A DNA stretch of 64,000 nucleotides from CAVTWS01 sp963738445 (GTDB lineage Bacteria > Actinomycetota > Acidimicrobiia > Acidimicrobiales > SHLQ01): assembly GCA_963738445.1 (NCBI GenBank), contig CAVTWS010000001.1, positions 186,001 through 250,000 of the forward strand, given 5' to 3'. This document shows positions 34,601 to 45,800 of the stretch, in pieces. Numbering within the stretch: the stretch's first letter is position 1; each line of letters begins with the position of its first letter. The notes under the pieces were generated by a model, which did not search any database, was not told the origin of the DNA, and saw only the letters and a list, made by a program, of their open reading frames with translations. The translations under genes and the position numbers were made by a program.

Positions 34601-35377
34601 GACGTCCTCGTAGCGGGCCACGAACTCACGGAAGTCGAGGGTGTCGGCGTCGCGGATGCACGGGACCATGAGCGAACGCGAGCCGTCGGACTTCTCGACG
34701 TCGACCGCGACACCGAGACCGACATGGGCGTTGCGGGTCACGCGAGGCTTGCCCTCGGAGTCCGCCGAGAAGGTCGAGTTCATGACGGGCGAATGGTCGG
34801 CGATGGCACGCACGACGGCGTACCCGATGAAGTGGGTGAAGCTGACCTTCCCACCCCGCGTCCGGCTCAGGTAGCCGTTGACGATGCTGCGGTTCACCTC
34901 GAGCAGTCGCGCCGGCACCTCGCGGAAGCTGGTGGCGGTCGGGACGCTGAGGCTGGCCTCCATGTTGGCCACGATCCGCGCTGCGGCGCCGCGGATCGGG
35001 TCGCCGACCGGGGCCGGTGGTTCCGCCGCGACCGGCTCGGGCGCCGCGCTGGCCACCTGGGGGCTCGTGGCGGGGGCGGTCGACGGCGCGGGAGCGACCG
35101 CGGAGGTGGACGCGGCCTGGACGGGCAGGGCGGCGGCGGTGGCGACGGGTGCGTTGCTGATCGAGTCGGGGCCGATCGGGGGGACGGGAGCGGTGCCCGC
35201 GGCCGTCGTAGTGGGCGGCGGGCCGACGGTCGCCGCGGTCTGAGGGAGGTAGTCGGCGAAGAAGTCCTGCCAGGCCCGGCTCACCGACACCGGATCCACC
35301 AGGTAGTCCTGATACATCTCCTCGACCAGCCAGGCGTTCTGGCCGACACTGTCCGGCGGTACGAGATCGGTGCTCAC
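31609..35377 (-). CDS. kgd: Multifunctional 2-oxoglutarate metabolism enzyme Kgd (E1/E2 fusion; several frameshifts)
   Basis: About 1256 residues when frames are joined. N-terminus NAWLVEEMYQDYLVDPVSVSRAWQDFF is the small OdhA/Kgd helix. After a Pro/Ala linker an E2-type acyltransferase domain has STYDHRVIQGAESG with the catalytic His-Asp. The thiamine-diphosphate E1 part includes MAHRGRLNVLVNIVGK, GGTIHLIINNQLGFTTPP, HGHNEGDDPSYTQPLMY, LTIWEAQFGDFINGAQIIIDQ and a C-terminal half ending LLERALADL. Catalyses 2-oxoglutarate decarboxylation for the TCA cycle; in Actinobacteria this fusion partners with other E2/E3 subunits and is controlled by GarA. At least seven frame breaks lie between about 32400 and 33700. 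They look like indel errors. Confidence 0.92.
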
Positions 35378-35475
35378 AGGGTTCCAGTGTACGAAGCCGG
35401 GCGCCTCGCGGTCGGGAGGGCGGATGCCTGGCGTCGGGAAGCGGACGGGAACGCGTGAGGCGATACTGTCGCCTC

Positions 35476-36249
35476 GTGCGCATCGTCACCTGGAACGTCA
35501 ACTCCTTGGGGGCCCGGCTCGACCGGGTCGAGGCCTGGCTCGCGTTGCGGCGGCCCGACGTGGTCTGCCTGCAGGAGACCAAGCTGGCCGACGATTCCTT
35601 CCCGGCGCTGACCTTCGGCGCCCTCGGCTACGAGACCGTGCACCACGGTCAGGGCCAGTGGAACGGCGTGGCGATCCTGAGCCGTGTCGGCATCGAGGAC
35701 GTGCGATCCGGGTTTGCCGATGGCCGCCCCGATCCGGACCCCGACGCCCGGGTGTTGTGGGCGACCTGCGGCGGAGTGCGGGTGGCGTCGTGTTACGTGC
35801 CGAACGGTCGCTCCCTCGACAACGACCACTACCGCTACAAGCTCGATTGGCTGAGCCGGCTCCGCGTCGACCTCGACCACAACGCCGATCCCGGCGCCGA
35901 GATCGCCGTCATGGGCGATTTCAACATCGCGCCCGATGACCGTGATGTCTACGACCCCGAGGCGTTCGTCGGAGCGACCCACGTGAGCCCGCCCGAGCGC
36001 GATGCGCTCGCCCGGATCTGTGACTTCGGGCTCGACGACGTGTTCCGCCAGCACCACGAGGCGGCCGGTTGCTACTCGTGGTGGGACTACCGCGACGGCA
36101 ACTTCCACAAACGCAAGGGCCTGCGGATCGACCTGGTGCTGGCATCGGCAACGACTGCCGGTCGCGTGCGCCGAGTCGTGATCGACCGCAACGAACGCAA
36201 GGGCAAGTTGCCGAGCGATCACGCCCCGGTCGTGGTCGACCTGGCCTGA
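35476..36249 (+). CDS. xthA: Exodeoxyribonuclease III (AP endonuclease)
   Basis: 257 residues from the GTG giving VRIVTWNVNSLGARLDRV; seven in-frame codons upstream are probably not translated. EEP-family catalytic residues: Asn in TWNVNS, Glu in VCLQETKL, Tyr and Asp in ASCYVPNGRSLD, the MGDFNIAPDDRDVYDP motif, GLDDVFRQHH, YSWWDYRDGNFHKRKGLRIDLVLAS and the final SDHAPVVVDL with the catalytic His. Cuts abasic sites and trims 3' ends in base excision repair. It is divergent from kgd and overlaps the convergent uvrD2 3' end by 31 bases. Confidence 0.95.
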   Translation: MRIVTWNVNSLGARLDRVEAWLALRRPDVVCLQETKLADDSFPALTFGALGYETVHHGQGQWNGVAILSRVGIEDVRSGFADGRPDPDPDARVLWATCGGVRVASCYVPNGRSLDNDHYRYKLDWLSRLRVDLDHNADPGAEIAVMGDFNIAPDDRDVYDPEAFVGATHVSPPERDALARICDFGLDDVFRQHHEAAGCYSWWDYRDGNFHKRKGLRIDLVLASATTAGRVRRVVIDRNERKGKLPSDHAPVVVDLA

Positions 36250-38355
36250 GCCCGGGCACCGGGCGGGGTGGCGGCCAACAGCGCCAGCAACTCGGAGCCG
36301 TACCGGCTGACCTTGGCCGGTCCGAGGCCGGTGATCCCGAGCAGGGCCTGGTCGCTCTGAGGTCGGGTCGTCACGAGCGCATCGAGGGTGGCATCGGCGA
36401 AGACCACGTAGGCCGGGACGTTGGCCGCCTTGGCGGTCGCGCGGCGCCACTCCTTGATCGATTCGTGCAGACGCGGAATCCGCCGGCGAGAGCTCGGCGG
36501 CGGGGCGGACCGCAGTGCGGCCACGGCCCGACGGTCGCCGCCGGGCCGTTGGCGCGATGCAGCTGTCGACGGAGCTCGGCGACGGCGTCCGGGCCACCCG
36601 CCGGGCGGCCGACCCGCCGCAGCTCGGCGATGGCCAGGTTGATCTGGTCGAGCCAGGGCGACGGCTCCCGGGTGCGGCTGCGGGCGCCGACCGAGCGGGA
36701 GCGCGCCCAGCTGATCGACAACTCGCGCTCGGCCCGGGTGACCGCGACGTACAGGAGCCGCTGCTCCTCGGCCCGATCCGCGGTGGTGCGGGCATGGGAG
36801 ATGGGCACGAACCCCTCCTCGATCCCGGCCAGGTGGACGACCTTCCACTCCAGCCCCTTGGCGGCGTGGAAGGTGGCCAGGTCGACCATGTCGGCGGCGG
36901 GATCGTCGAGGCCCGACGACCGCGCCGCCTGGAGCCAACGGGCGAACCGGGCCGCCGAGCACTCCGGATCGAGAGCCAGGTGGTCACGGCCGATCCGGGC
37001 CAGCGCGGCCACGCTGGCGCGGGTTTCGTCATCGTCGTGTGCCGTGTCGGGGTCCGACTCCTCCTCCGGCTCCGGGCCGTACGGATCCGGTTCCCCGTCG
37101 CCGGTGACCGGCGGGCGGGGCGAGAGATCGGGGAACGATCGGTGGAGCTCGCTCAGGGCCGAGGAGAGCGACACGTGGTCGGCCCGACGCCAGCGTTTGA
37201 GGATCGCCGCGACCTCCGGTCGGTCCAGGAGGCCCGAACCGGCCCGGGTCCGGCACGGGATGCCGGCGCCGCGCAGGATCTCTTCGATCACCGCCACCTG
37301 GGCGTTGGTACGAACCAGCACCCCCTGATCCGACCACCGGGATCCGGGCGCGTGAGCGTCGCGGATGGCGCGAGCGATGCCGCGCGCTTCCGCCCACTCG
37401 TCATCGAACGTGCGGACCGCGGGCAGCGGGCCGTCCGGCACGGTGGCCAGCGCGGCGCCGGCCCGGAGGACCGAGGTGGCGACGTGGAGCACCTGCGGGG
37501 TGGAGCGGTGGTTGCGGCGGAGCTTGACGGTGGCCCCGCCGGGGAACCAGCGGTCGAACTGCTCGAGGAAGTCGGCATCGGCGCCGTTCCAGCCGTAGAT
37601 GGCCTGGTTCGGGATCGCCCACGACGCACAGGTCGGCGCGGTCGCCCAGCCACGCCCGCAGGAGGGCGTACTGAAGTGGGTTGACGTCCTGGAACTCGTC
37701 GACGAAGAAGTGCCGGAGCCGCCACCGCTGGGCGCGGGCGAACTCGGCATCGTTGTCGATGGCGTGGCGGCAGAGGCCGAGCAGATCGTCGAAGTCGACG
37801 AGCCGTTGGCGCGACTTCAGTCTCTTCATAGGCCCGGTACACGCCGGCGACGCTCTCGGCGCCGAGCTGAGGGCGCCGACTCGCCGCCGTGGCGGCAGCG
37901 ACGTAACGATCCGGGGCGACCAGACGGGCCTTGGCCCATTCGATCTCGCCGACGACCTCGATCGCCGATGACGAGTGACGAGCACCGAGGGCCCGGGCGA
38001 CCAGTCCGACCTTGCGGTCGAGCAGCTCGGGCGGTTTGCGACCCTGGTCGGCCCAGCGCTGACGGAGTTGGGCGTACGCAACGGCGTGGAAGGTGCCGGC
38101 GGCGACGCTGTCACGCAGGCCCAACGCACGGAGGCGATCGGTGAGCTCGCCGGCCGCCTTCCGGGTGAAGGTGAGCACGAGCGTGCGACGAGGATCGATC
38201 CGGTCGGTGGCGGCCAGCCATGCCACCCGACGGGTCAGGACCCGGGTCTTGCCGGATCCGGCGCCGGCGAGGATGGCGAGCGGGGCCTGGGTCGAGGTGA
38301 CCGCGAGTCGTTGCTCGTCGTTGAGATCGGCGAGGAGGTGGTCGTGGTCGGCCAT
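36219..38355 (-). CDS. uvrD2: UvrD2-like superfamily 1 DNA helicase with HRDC domain (frameshifted)
   Basis: About 710 residues in joined frames. Start MADHDHLLADLNDEQRLAV (Q motif region), Walker A ILAGAGSGKTRVLTRR, motif Ia LVLTFTRKAAGEL, Walker B HFFVDEFQDVNPLQY, motif III-IV IYGWNGADADFLEQF and LRRNHRSTPQVL, motif V TFHAAKGLEWKVVHLAG, motif VI LLYVAVTRAERELSISWA. A C-terminal HRDC-like domain ESIKEWRRATAKAANVPAYVVFADATLDAL ends the protein, as in mycobacterial UvrD2. Breaks near 37820, 37610 and 36530. 3'-5' helicase of DNA repair. Convergent with xthA. Confidence 0.88.
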
Positions 38356-38430
38356 CGCCGACGACGATAGCAGCCCGTTCCGGCGGCCGTACACACGTTC
38401 GACACTCAAGGGGCGAGGAGCAGCGAGGCT

Positions 38431-39351
38431 TCAGAGATCGAAGTCGTCGAGGTCGTCGAGCTCGTCCGCCGGGTCGGCGCCGTCGACGTCGAGACCGATG
38501 TGGCCGAGAGCCGAACCGTCGTCCGGCAGTCCGAGGTCGTCGACTCCCGACAGGCCATCGCCTAGGTGGCCGAGCCCGGAGAGATCGTCGCCCATGCGGT
38601 CGACGCCGAGGTCGACCTCCTCGAGGGTGTCGAACGCTTCGTGGTCGGGCGACTCGATGTGCCGGACGCCGGTGTCGGCTGGGACATCACCTGGCACCTC
38701 GCCCCGGACGTCGTCGCCGAACGCCACGTCGTCGTCACCGTGCGTCGGGTCGTCGTCGACGTTCAGGTCGTCGTCGTGGGTCAGGTAGTCGCTGGCGTCG
38801 GGCTTGGGTGTGTCGTGGTGAGCGTCGAGATCGGCATCGTGGGCGGTCGGGTCCTTGAGGTCGGCCGGATCGTCGCCCCGGATCGACTGCACGTGCCGGG
38901 CGTCGGTACCGAACGATTCGAGGTCGTCCAGGTCGTCGACTTCCTTCAGGAGCACGTCGAAACCGGCATCGGACGTGAGCCCGACGGCGATCAATCCGGC
39001 GCCGAGCGGAGGTTGACCGTCGTCGAAACCGAAAGGTGGCGGATCGTCCAGGTCGACGATCGGGGATTCGGCCAGATGACGAAAGCCGGCGAGAGGATCG
39101 TCGCCACCGGGCCGGTCCGACTGGTCGGCGAACGGGCTGTAACGGGCCACATAGGGGCTGAGCGGGCCGGCGATCGAGGGCGGCAACGCATCGGCGACCA
39201 GGCTCAGTGCCTCTCCGACCAGGTCCGGAGGAAGCCCGTCGAGCCCGAAGCGGGCCAGCGTCTCGTCGGGGTCGCCGGTGAAACGGACCCGGAAGTCGTC
39301 ATCGGAGGCCAGACCTCGGGCCAGCTCGTAGATGGGGGAGTGTTCGGTCAT
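38431..39351 (-). CDS. Asp-rich protein with IniB-like N-terminal segment
   Basis: 306 residues from the ATG at 39351. The first about 70 residues (IYELARGLASDDDFRVRFTGDPDETLARFGLDGLPPDLV) resemble the N-terminal helical segment of IniB-type proteins that often neighbour DnaK-like chaperones in Actinobacteria. The middle and C-terminal parts are extremely acidic, low complexity (runs of DDL, DDD), and probably disordered. No enzymatic motif. It is divergent from the DnaK chimera with 211 bases between. Family assignment is tentative. Confidence 0.55.
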   Translation of the reverse strand: MTEHSPIYELARGLASDDDFRVRFTGDPDETLARFGLDGLPPDLVGEALSLVADALPPSIAGPLSPYVARYSPFADQSDRPGGDDPLAGFRHLAESPIVDLDDPPPFGFDDGQPPLGAGLIAVGLTSDAGFDVLLKEVDDLDDLESFGTDARHVQSIRGDDPADLKDPTAHDADLDAHHDTPKPDASDYLTHDDDLNVDDDPTHGDDDVAFGDDVRGEVPGDVPADTGVRHIESPDHEAFDTLEEVDLGVDRMGDDLSGLGHLGDGLSGVDDLGLPDDGSALGHIGLDVDGADPADELDDLDDFDL

Positions 39352-39562
39352 GGTCGGTCCCCACGTCGTGTCTCGACCCAACAATGTCGTGTCGTAGGCC
39401 CCAACATAGAGCGCGGTTCCGATTCCGGATCGGGGACTTCCCCCGGTGTGCACGGGGGATCGGCCGACGAGGCTCTCGCCCGGGCGTGGATTCGCCTCCA
39501 CCGGGGATGAGTACGATGCGTGCGGACCATCGGTCCGTTCGACCACGAGAAGGAGCGGGTGC
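39352..39562. other. Divergent intergenic region between IniB-like and DnaK-like genes
   Basis: 211 bases holding the promoters of both genes. It contains a small hairpin CCCCCG-7-CGGGGG (39440-39458). A TACGAT hexamer near 39511 could be a -10 box for the DnaK-like gene, with no good -35. An AAGGAG Shine-Dalgarno sits 7 bases before the GTG at 39563. No gene is seen in it. Confidence 0.5.
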
Positions 39563-41754
39563 GTGAGTTACTTCCTCGGCATCGACCTGGGAACGACGTT
39601 CACTGCTGCCGCGGTGTGGCGAAACGGCCGGACCGAGATCGCCAATCTCGGGAACCACAGCGCCGCGGTGCCGTCGGTCGTGTTGCTGCGGGACGACGAA
39701 ACCGTCCTGACCGGTGAGGCCGCCAATCGCCGTGCCTTGTCGGAACCGGACCGGGTCGCCCGCGAGTTCAAACGTCGCCTCGGCGACACCACACCGATCC
39801 TGCTCGGCGGTTCGCCCTATTCGGCGGAGGCCTTGATGGCCCGGCTGCTACGTTCCGTCGTCGCCGATGTGAACGCGCGCGAGGGCGCCGAGCCGACCGG
39901 CATGGCGCTGAGCCACCCGGCCAACTGGGGCCAGTACAAGATCGACCTGCTGCGCCAGGCGATCCGCCTGGCCGACCTCAGCGATGTCCGCCTCCTGACC
40001 GAACCGGAAGCCGCGGCCATTCACTACGCCAGCCAGGAGCGGATCGAGCCCGGGCAGGTCGTCGCCGTGTACGACCTCGGAGGCGGAACGTTCGATGCCG
40101 CCGTGCTCCGAAAGACGGCCGACGGGTTCGAGATCCTGGGTCAGCCTGAAGGCATCGAGCGGCTCGGCGGCATCGACTTCGACGCCGCGGTGTTCGGTCA
40201 CGTGGCGCGGTCGCTCGGCGGCAAGCTGGCCGAGCTCGACGAGAACGACCCCGCTGCGGTGGCCGCGGTGGCCCGACTTCGGGCCGAGTGCGTCGCCGCC
40301 AAGGAAGCGCTCTCGTCCGACACTGACGCCACCGTTGCCGTGCTCCTTCCCAACGTGCAGACCGATGTGCGCATCACCCGGTCGGAGTTCGAAGGCATGG
40401 TGCGGCCGGCGCTGGTCGACAGCATCGAGGCGCTGAAGCGGGCCCTGCGGTCGGCCGGGGTGACCCCCGACGAGGTGCACAAGGTGCTGCTGGTGGGCGG
40501 CTCCTCGCGCATCCCGCTGGTCGCCCAGATGGTCGGCTCGGAGCTGGGACGGCCGGTGGTCGTCGATGCCCATCCGAAGTACGCCGTGGCCGCGGGCGCC
40601 GCGTTCGGCCGCCGCCGAAGCCGGCCGGGCCGTAGCTCCGGCCGTGGCTGTCGTCCCCGCCCCGCTGCCGGTCGTTCCCGCTCCGGCCGGTCCTCCAGCC
40701 GTCGTGCCGGCTCCAGTCTCCGCGCGGCCGGCACCGGTTTCGCCGCCCGCGCCGTGCCGCGCCGCCGGTGGTGCCCCCGGTCGCGCCGGCTGTGACTCCG
40801 CCGCCGGTGCCAGTGGGCTCACCACCGGTGCCGGCGTCGGCCGCTCCCGATCCCAACCGGACGCTCGAGTTCCGGGTCGATGACCTCCCTGTTGCCCCTG
40901 CCCCTGCCGCGGTATCGCGTCCGGGCCCGCCGGTCGCGCCCTCGGGTCCGACTCCGGTAGCGCCCGTGGTCTCTCCGCCGCCGAGCTCACCCCCGCCTCC
41001 GCCTGCGGGTCCGCCCCCGGTGGCACCGGGTGGCGGTGGCGGGTCCATCTTCGAGCCTTCGGTCGCGGCGGGCTCGGGTGGTGGGGGAAGCCGCGGCTGG
41101 TTGTGGGCTGCACTCGGTGCGCTGGTCATCGCCGCCGGAGTCGGCGGCTTCCTGATCCTGAGCGACGACGACAGTGGCGACGACACCGCGTCGGGGGCTG
41201 ACGCCACCGACGAGGCGACCGACGAACAGACGGACGATCCCGAGACGACGACGACGGAAGCTCCGGAGGAGACCACGACCCAACCTTCCGACGAGACGAC
41301 GACCACCGCCGGCGAGGCCGACCCCTGCGCGGCGATCCGGGAACTGGAGCGTTGGGCCTGCATCACCGACATCCGCCTGGAGGACGGCGACGTCATCGTG
41401 GCCGACTACGAGTTCCAACTCGCCGATGCGGACGTGTTCAGCGTGGACGCACCCGCGGGGGTGCACATGCACTTCTACGGCAGCCGCTTCAACTTCTCGG
41501 AAGTCGGCGGCGACAGTCCTGAGCCTGGCCTGTGGCAGGTGTGGGACGTCCCCAACCAGTTCGGACTCGATCTCGGGGGGAACGAGGACAACTCAGCGCA
41601 GATCGCACTGGACGTGGCCGGTGGGAGCGATGCACTGTGCGTCGTCGTGACCCTGCCTCCGAGCGGCCACAACGTCCATCAGGACTCCGACACCGGCAAC
41701 TGCGTGCCCTTCCCGGAGGACGTCCTCGAGGCCATTTCCGCCGCCGGCGGCTGA
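39563..41754 (+). CDS. DnaK (Hsp70)-like protein with membrane helix and extracellular domain (frameshifted)
   Basis: About 730 residues. Start is the GTG after AAGGAG. The Hsp70 ATPase domain is complete: FLGIDLGTTFTAAAVW, VAREFKRRLGD, LLTEPEAAAIHYA, VYDLGGGTFDAAVL, ERLGGIDFDAAVF and VLLVGGSSRIPLVA. No peptide-binding domain follows; instead a Pro/Ala/Val-rich linker (frame breaks near 40610 and 40780), a membrane helix LWAALGALVIAAGVGGFLIL, a Thr/Glu-rich stalk and a Cys-containing domain (DPCAAIRELERWACITDI to ISAAGG). This layout occurs in actinobacterial DnaK-like proteins beside IniB. Role unknown; envelope stress is a guess. Confidence 0.8.
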
Positions 41755-41866
41755 CCAGGGAGTGCCGTCCGGCCGACGTCGCCGGTGTATGGAGCTTTCC
41801 TGCCACGTTCTGTGCCGTGGCGTGCGCTGTCAGTGAGTGTCACACCTCCTGCGTAGGGTTCGGTGC

Positions 41867-42164
41867 ATGGGTGTGATGGCTGAAGCGGAGCGTGAGCTCG
41901 AAGCAACCGATCCGTCGTCGTGTGACGCGGCGGGGTTGCGGGAGTTGGTGCGAGCGGTGGTGCGCGTCGAGCGCGCCTTGGGCGGTCACCGGCACCGGAT
42001 CGGCGGCGGCGGCGGTGGCGTTGGAGGCGAGCGGGTCGGGGCCGGCGGTGCAGGAGACGTTGGCGGCGGGTGGGGCGATGTCGAAACGTGCCGCCAAGGC
42101 CCAAGCCGATCAGGCAGCGGCGTTGACGGCGTTCCCTGCAGTGTCCGGCGCTGCGCAGTCATGA
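41867..42164 (+). pseudogene. DUF222/13E12-type HNH protein, N-terminal remnant
   Basis: About 99 residues. MGVMAEAERELEATDPSSCDAAGLRELVRAVVRVERAL, then in another frame AVTGTGSAAAAVALEASGSGPAVQETLAAGGAMSKRAAKAQADQAA, typical of the DUF222 N-terminus. The rest of DUF222 and the C-terminal HNH nuclease are missing. The reading stops at 42164, right where the remnant of the LCP gene on the other strand ends. It looks like a truncated gene at a deletion or rearrangement junction. Frame break near 41985. Confidence 0.6.
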
Positions 42165-42760
42165 GCGACCGTTGCCGGGCCGTGCGGGCAAAGTCATCGG
42201 ACTCGATCGTCACCCAGGTTCCCGCCTCGTCGTCGAAGGCCTGGAGATCCGATCGGGCTCGCACGTAGGCGAGCACGTCGGCACCGTCGAGCTCCACACA
42301 TTCGCCGCCGGCCACGGAGAACTGGCTCCCGGATGCTGCGCAGGTCGTTGGGAAACCGGCTCTCGACCCCGCCGGCCGCGTCGATGGCCCGGGCGAACCC
42401 GCCGCCGAACGTGTAGGCGGCGTTGATTCGGCCCTGGCCTCCTCCGGCGTAGGTGACGAACAGGTCGCGGGGCACGGACAGGAAGCGGAGCCCGCCGTCG
42501 CCGGTGACCCGCACCAGCACGATCGTGTCGGTGAGCTCGGTGGCCGGCCGATCGATGGCGATCCTCGAGTCGGTGGTCGAGTCGACGCCGACCAGCAACC
42601 AGGTCTGTCCCGGGACCCTTGTCGGGACCGTGGTCGAGGTCCCCGCGTCGGGATCGGCGACGACTGCTGGACCGGCGTCGGTCGGGCCGTCGGGCAACCC
42701 GGCGACGCTGATGTCCACCCGGTCGACCCGGTTGGCCGGCGGTGCCGTCGGGTGGATCAT
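42155..42760 (-). pseudogene. LytR-CpsA-Psr (LCP) family protein, truncated
   Basis: Partial LCP phosphotransferase, an enzyme family that attaches glycopolymers to the cell wall. Seen: VPGQTWLLVGVDSTTD, ELTDTIVLVRVTGDGGLRFLSVPRDLFV with the conserved Arg-Asp, GRINAAYTFGGG, and in a second frame CVELDGADVLAYVRARSDLQAFDDEAGTW and FARTARQRSLM. No N-terminal membrane helix is found (upstream is the dnaE2 promoter), and the C-terminal part is lost at the junction with the DUF222 remnant. Start taken at the ATG at 42760, though an ATG at 42841 exists. Probably non-functional, or misassembled. Confidence 0.65.
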
Positions 42761-42794
42761 GTCGTGGGAAACGTGCCGACACTGCGTGTGGTTG

Positions 42795-42810
42795 GCGAAC
42801 AGACGTTCGA
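42795..42810 (+). promoter_or_regulatory. LexA (SOS) box upstream of dnaE2
   Basis: GCGAACAGACGTTCGA matches the actinobacterial LexA site TCGAAC-N4-GTTCGA in all but the first base. It ends 12 bases before the dnaE2 ATG, so LexA bound here would block transcription start or early elongation. dnaE2 is a standard SOS gene in Actinobacteria, which supports the call. Confidence 0.85.
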
Positions 42811-42822
42811 TATCCTGAACAC

Positions 42823-45800
42823 ATGTCGTTCGGGAACCCACCGGTGTCGTGGTCGGAGCTCGAACGGCGGCTGAGTGGCCGCCCTGCGGCTACCCAGGGG
42901 GCCAGTGGCCGCCCCGCGGTCAAGGCGGCCCCCACGATGGAGGAGCTCGACGGCGACGGTGGCGACAGCCCGGCGTGGTCCCGCAAGCGGGCGCCGTACG
43001 AGCCGCCGGCCGGAGACGCGGCAACGGCCCGGGTGCCGGCCCGCCCCGGTGTCGCCTATGCCGAGCTCCATTGTCACTCCAACTTCAGCTTCCTCGACGG
43101 CGCGTCCCATGCCGAGGAGCTGGTGGAGGAAGCGGTTAGCCTGGGCCTCGAGGCCCTGGCCCTCACCGATCACAACGGCTTCTACGGCGTGGTCCGCTTC
43201 GCCGAGGCGGCCCGGGCCCACGGGTTGCCGACCGTGTTCGGCGCCGAGCTGACCATCGGTCGGGGGAGGCGGTCGTCAGGCCGCCCTGGCCGTGGGGGAG
43301 GCCGACCCGGCGGGTGAGCACCTCGTCGTCCTGGCCCGCGACCCGGTCGGGTATGCCCGCCTGGCCCGGGCGCTGAGCGAGGCCCAGATGGCCGGCGAGA
43401 AGGGGGCGCCATGGATCACGCTCGATCGCCTCGACCGAGCTGGGCGGCGCAGGACCGGCGGCGACCACTGGCAGGTGCTGACCGGGTGCCGCAAAGGGGC
43501 GGTCCCGGCCGCCCGTCGACCGGACGGTCCGGCGGCGGCCCGCCGGCGGCTGGGCCGAGCTGGTCGAGCGGTTCGGGCCGGGCCAACGTGGCGGTCGAGC
43601 TGTGGGACCACGGTCACCCGCTCGACTCGGTCCGCAACGACGCTCTGGCCGAGCTGGCCGTGCGGCCTCGGGGTCGAACTGGTGGCCACCAACAACGTCC
43701 ACTACCACGCCGCCCGCTCGCCGCCGGCTGGCCACCGCCATGGCCGCGGTGCGGGCCCGGCGCAGCCTCGATGAGCTCGACGGCTGGCTGCCGGCGGCAG
43801 CCATGGCCCACCTGCGATCCGGGGCCGAGCAGGCCACGCCGGTTCGCCCGGTATCCGGGGGTGGTGGAGCGGGCCGCCGAGCTCGGCCGAGCCTGTGCTT
43901 TCGACCTGCGCCTCGTCGCCCCCGACCCTGCCGCCGTACCCGTGCCCGCCCGGTCACGACGAGATGACGTGGTTGCGGTCCGCTGGTCGAGTGGGGCGCC
44001 GGCCGGTACTACGGCCCGCGCCACGCCGAGCGGGTGCCGGGGGCGTGGGCTCAGATCGACCACGAGCTGGCCCTGATCGAGCAACTCGGGTTCCCCGGGT
44101 ACTTCCTGGTCGTGTGGGACATCGTCGAGTTCTGCCGTCGGGCCGACATCTTCTGCCAGGGTCGGGGTTCGGCGGCCAACTCGCGCGGTCTGCTTCGCCC
44201 TCGGCATCACCAAGGCCGACGCGGTGCGCCTCGGCCTGCTGTTCGAGCGGTTCCTGTCGCCCGAACGCGACGGTCCACCCGACATCGACCTCGACATCGA
44301 GAGCGATCGCCGGGAGGAGGTCATCCAGTACGTCTACGAGCGGTACGGCCGCCACCACACGGCCCAGGTGGCCAACGTCATCACCTATCGGGCCCGGTCG
44401 GCCGTCCGGGACATGGCCAAGGCGCTCGGGTACGCCACCGGCCAGCAGGACGCCTACGCCAAGGCCATGGACCGGTGGTCGCGCTGGCGCCGGATCATCG
44501 GCGCCCAGAGGTCAGCGCGAACGATCACCTGGTCCGGAGCAAACCCCATCAGATCGGTCCGGCCACCGAGGTGCTGCCCCACGCGATGGCCCGGCCCCCG
44601 AACCCGTACCGCCTCCGGCTCCCACAGGACCGGACACCATTCCCGCCGATGTGCTGGCCCTGGCGGCGCAGATCGAGCACTTTCCCCGCCACCTCGGCAT
44701 CCACTCGGGGGGCATGGTGATCTGCGACCGGCCGGTCATCGAGGTGTGCCCGGTGGAATGGGGGCGCATGGCGAACCGCAGCGTCCTGCAGTGGGACAAG
44801 GACGACTGCGCGGCGGCCGGGCTTGGTCAAGTTCGACCTGCTGGGTCTGGGCATGTTTCGGCCCTGCACTACGCCGTCGATCTGATCGACCAGCACCATG
44901 GTCTCGAGCCTCGACCTGGCCGAGCTTCCCCAGGAACCCGAGGTCTACGACATGTTGTGCCGGGCCGACAGCGTGGGCGTGTTCCAGGTCGAGAGCCGGG
45001 CCCAGATGGCCACCTTGCCCCGCCTCCGGCCCCGCACCTTCTACGACCTGGTGGTGGAGGTGGCGCTGATCCGACCCGGCCCGATCCAGGGCGGGTCCGT
45101 GCATCCGTACATCCGGCGCCGCAACGGGCGCGAACCGGTCACCTACCTGCATCCGCTGCTCGAGCGCGTCGCTGGCCAAGACCCTCGGCATCCCGCTCTT
45201 CCAGGAGCAGCTCATGCAGATGGCCATCGACGTCGCCGGGTTCAGCCCGTCGGAAGCCGATCAGTTGCGCCAGGCCATGGGTTCCAAACGCAGCCGGGAG
45301 CGTATGGAACGGCTCCGGGCCCGGTTCTTCGAGGGTATGGCCGAGCGGGGGATCGGCCCCGATGTCGGCGATCAGATCTGGGACAAGCTGGCCGCCTTCG
45401 CCAACTACGGCTTCCCGGAGAGCCACTCGGTGAGCTTCGCCTACCTGGTGTACTCGTCGTCGTGGATCAAGCGGTACTTCCCGGCCGCGTTCTGTGCCGC
45501 CCTGCTCAACGCTCAGCCCATGGGCTTCTACTCGCCGCACTCGCTGGTGCAAGACGCCCGCCGCCACGGGGTCACGGTGTGCACCCCCGATCTCAACGCG
45601 TCGCCCGCCGGGGCGACCCTGGAGTGGGGGCGTCGCCCGCCGGGGCCACCCTGGAGTGGACGGCGCCTGCGCGCAGTTCCCGGGATGGAGTGGGGGGCGG
45701 GCGAGCGGTGGGGTGTGCCGGGTTCGGCGGGGATGGGTGAGCCGCCGAGTCGTTGGGGCGAGGAGGGTCCGGCGGTGCGCCTGGGCATCGGGTCGGTCCG

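Noticed and set aside
41867..42760. Insertion sequence or prophage remnant
   Set aside because: No transposase, inverted ends or integrase; DUF222 genes are common chromosomal repeats in Actinobacteria.
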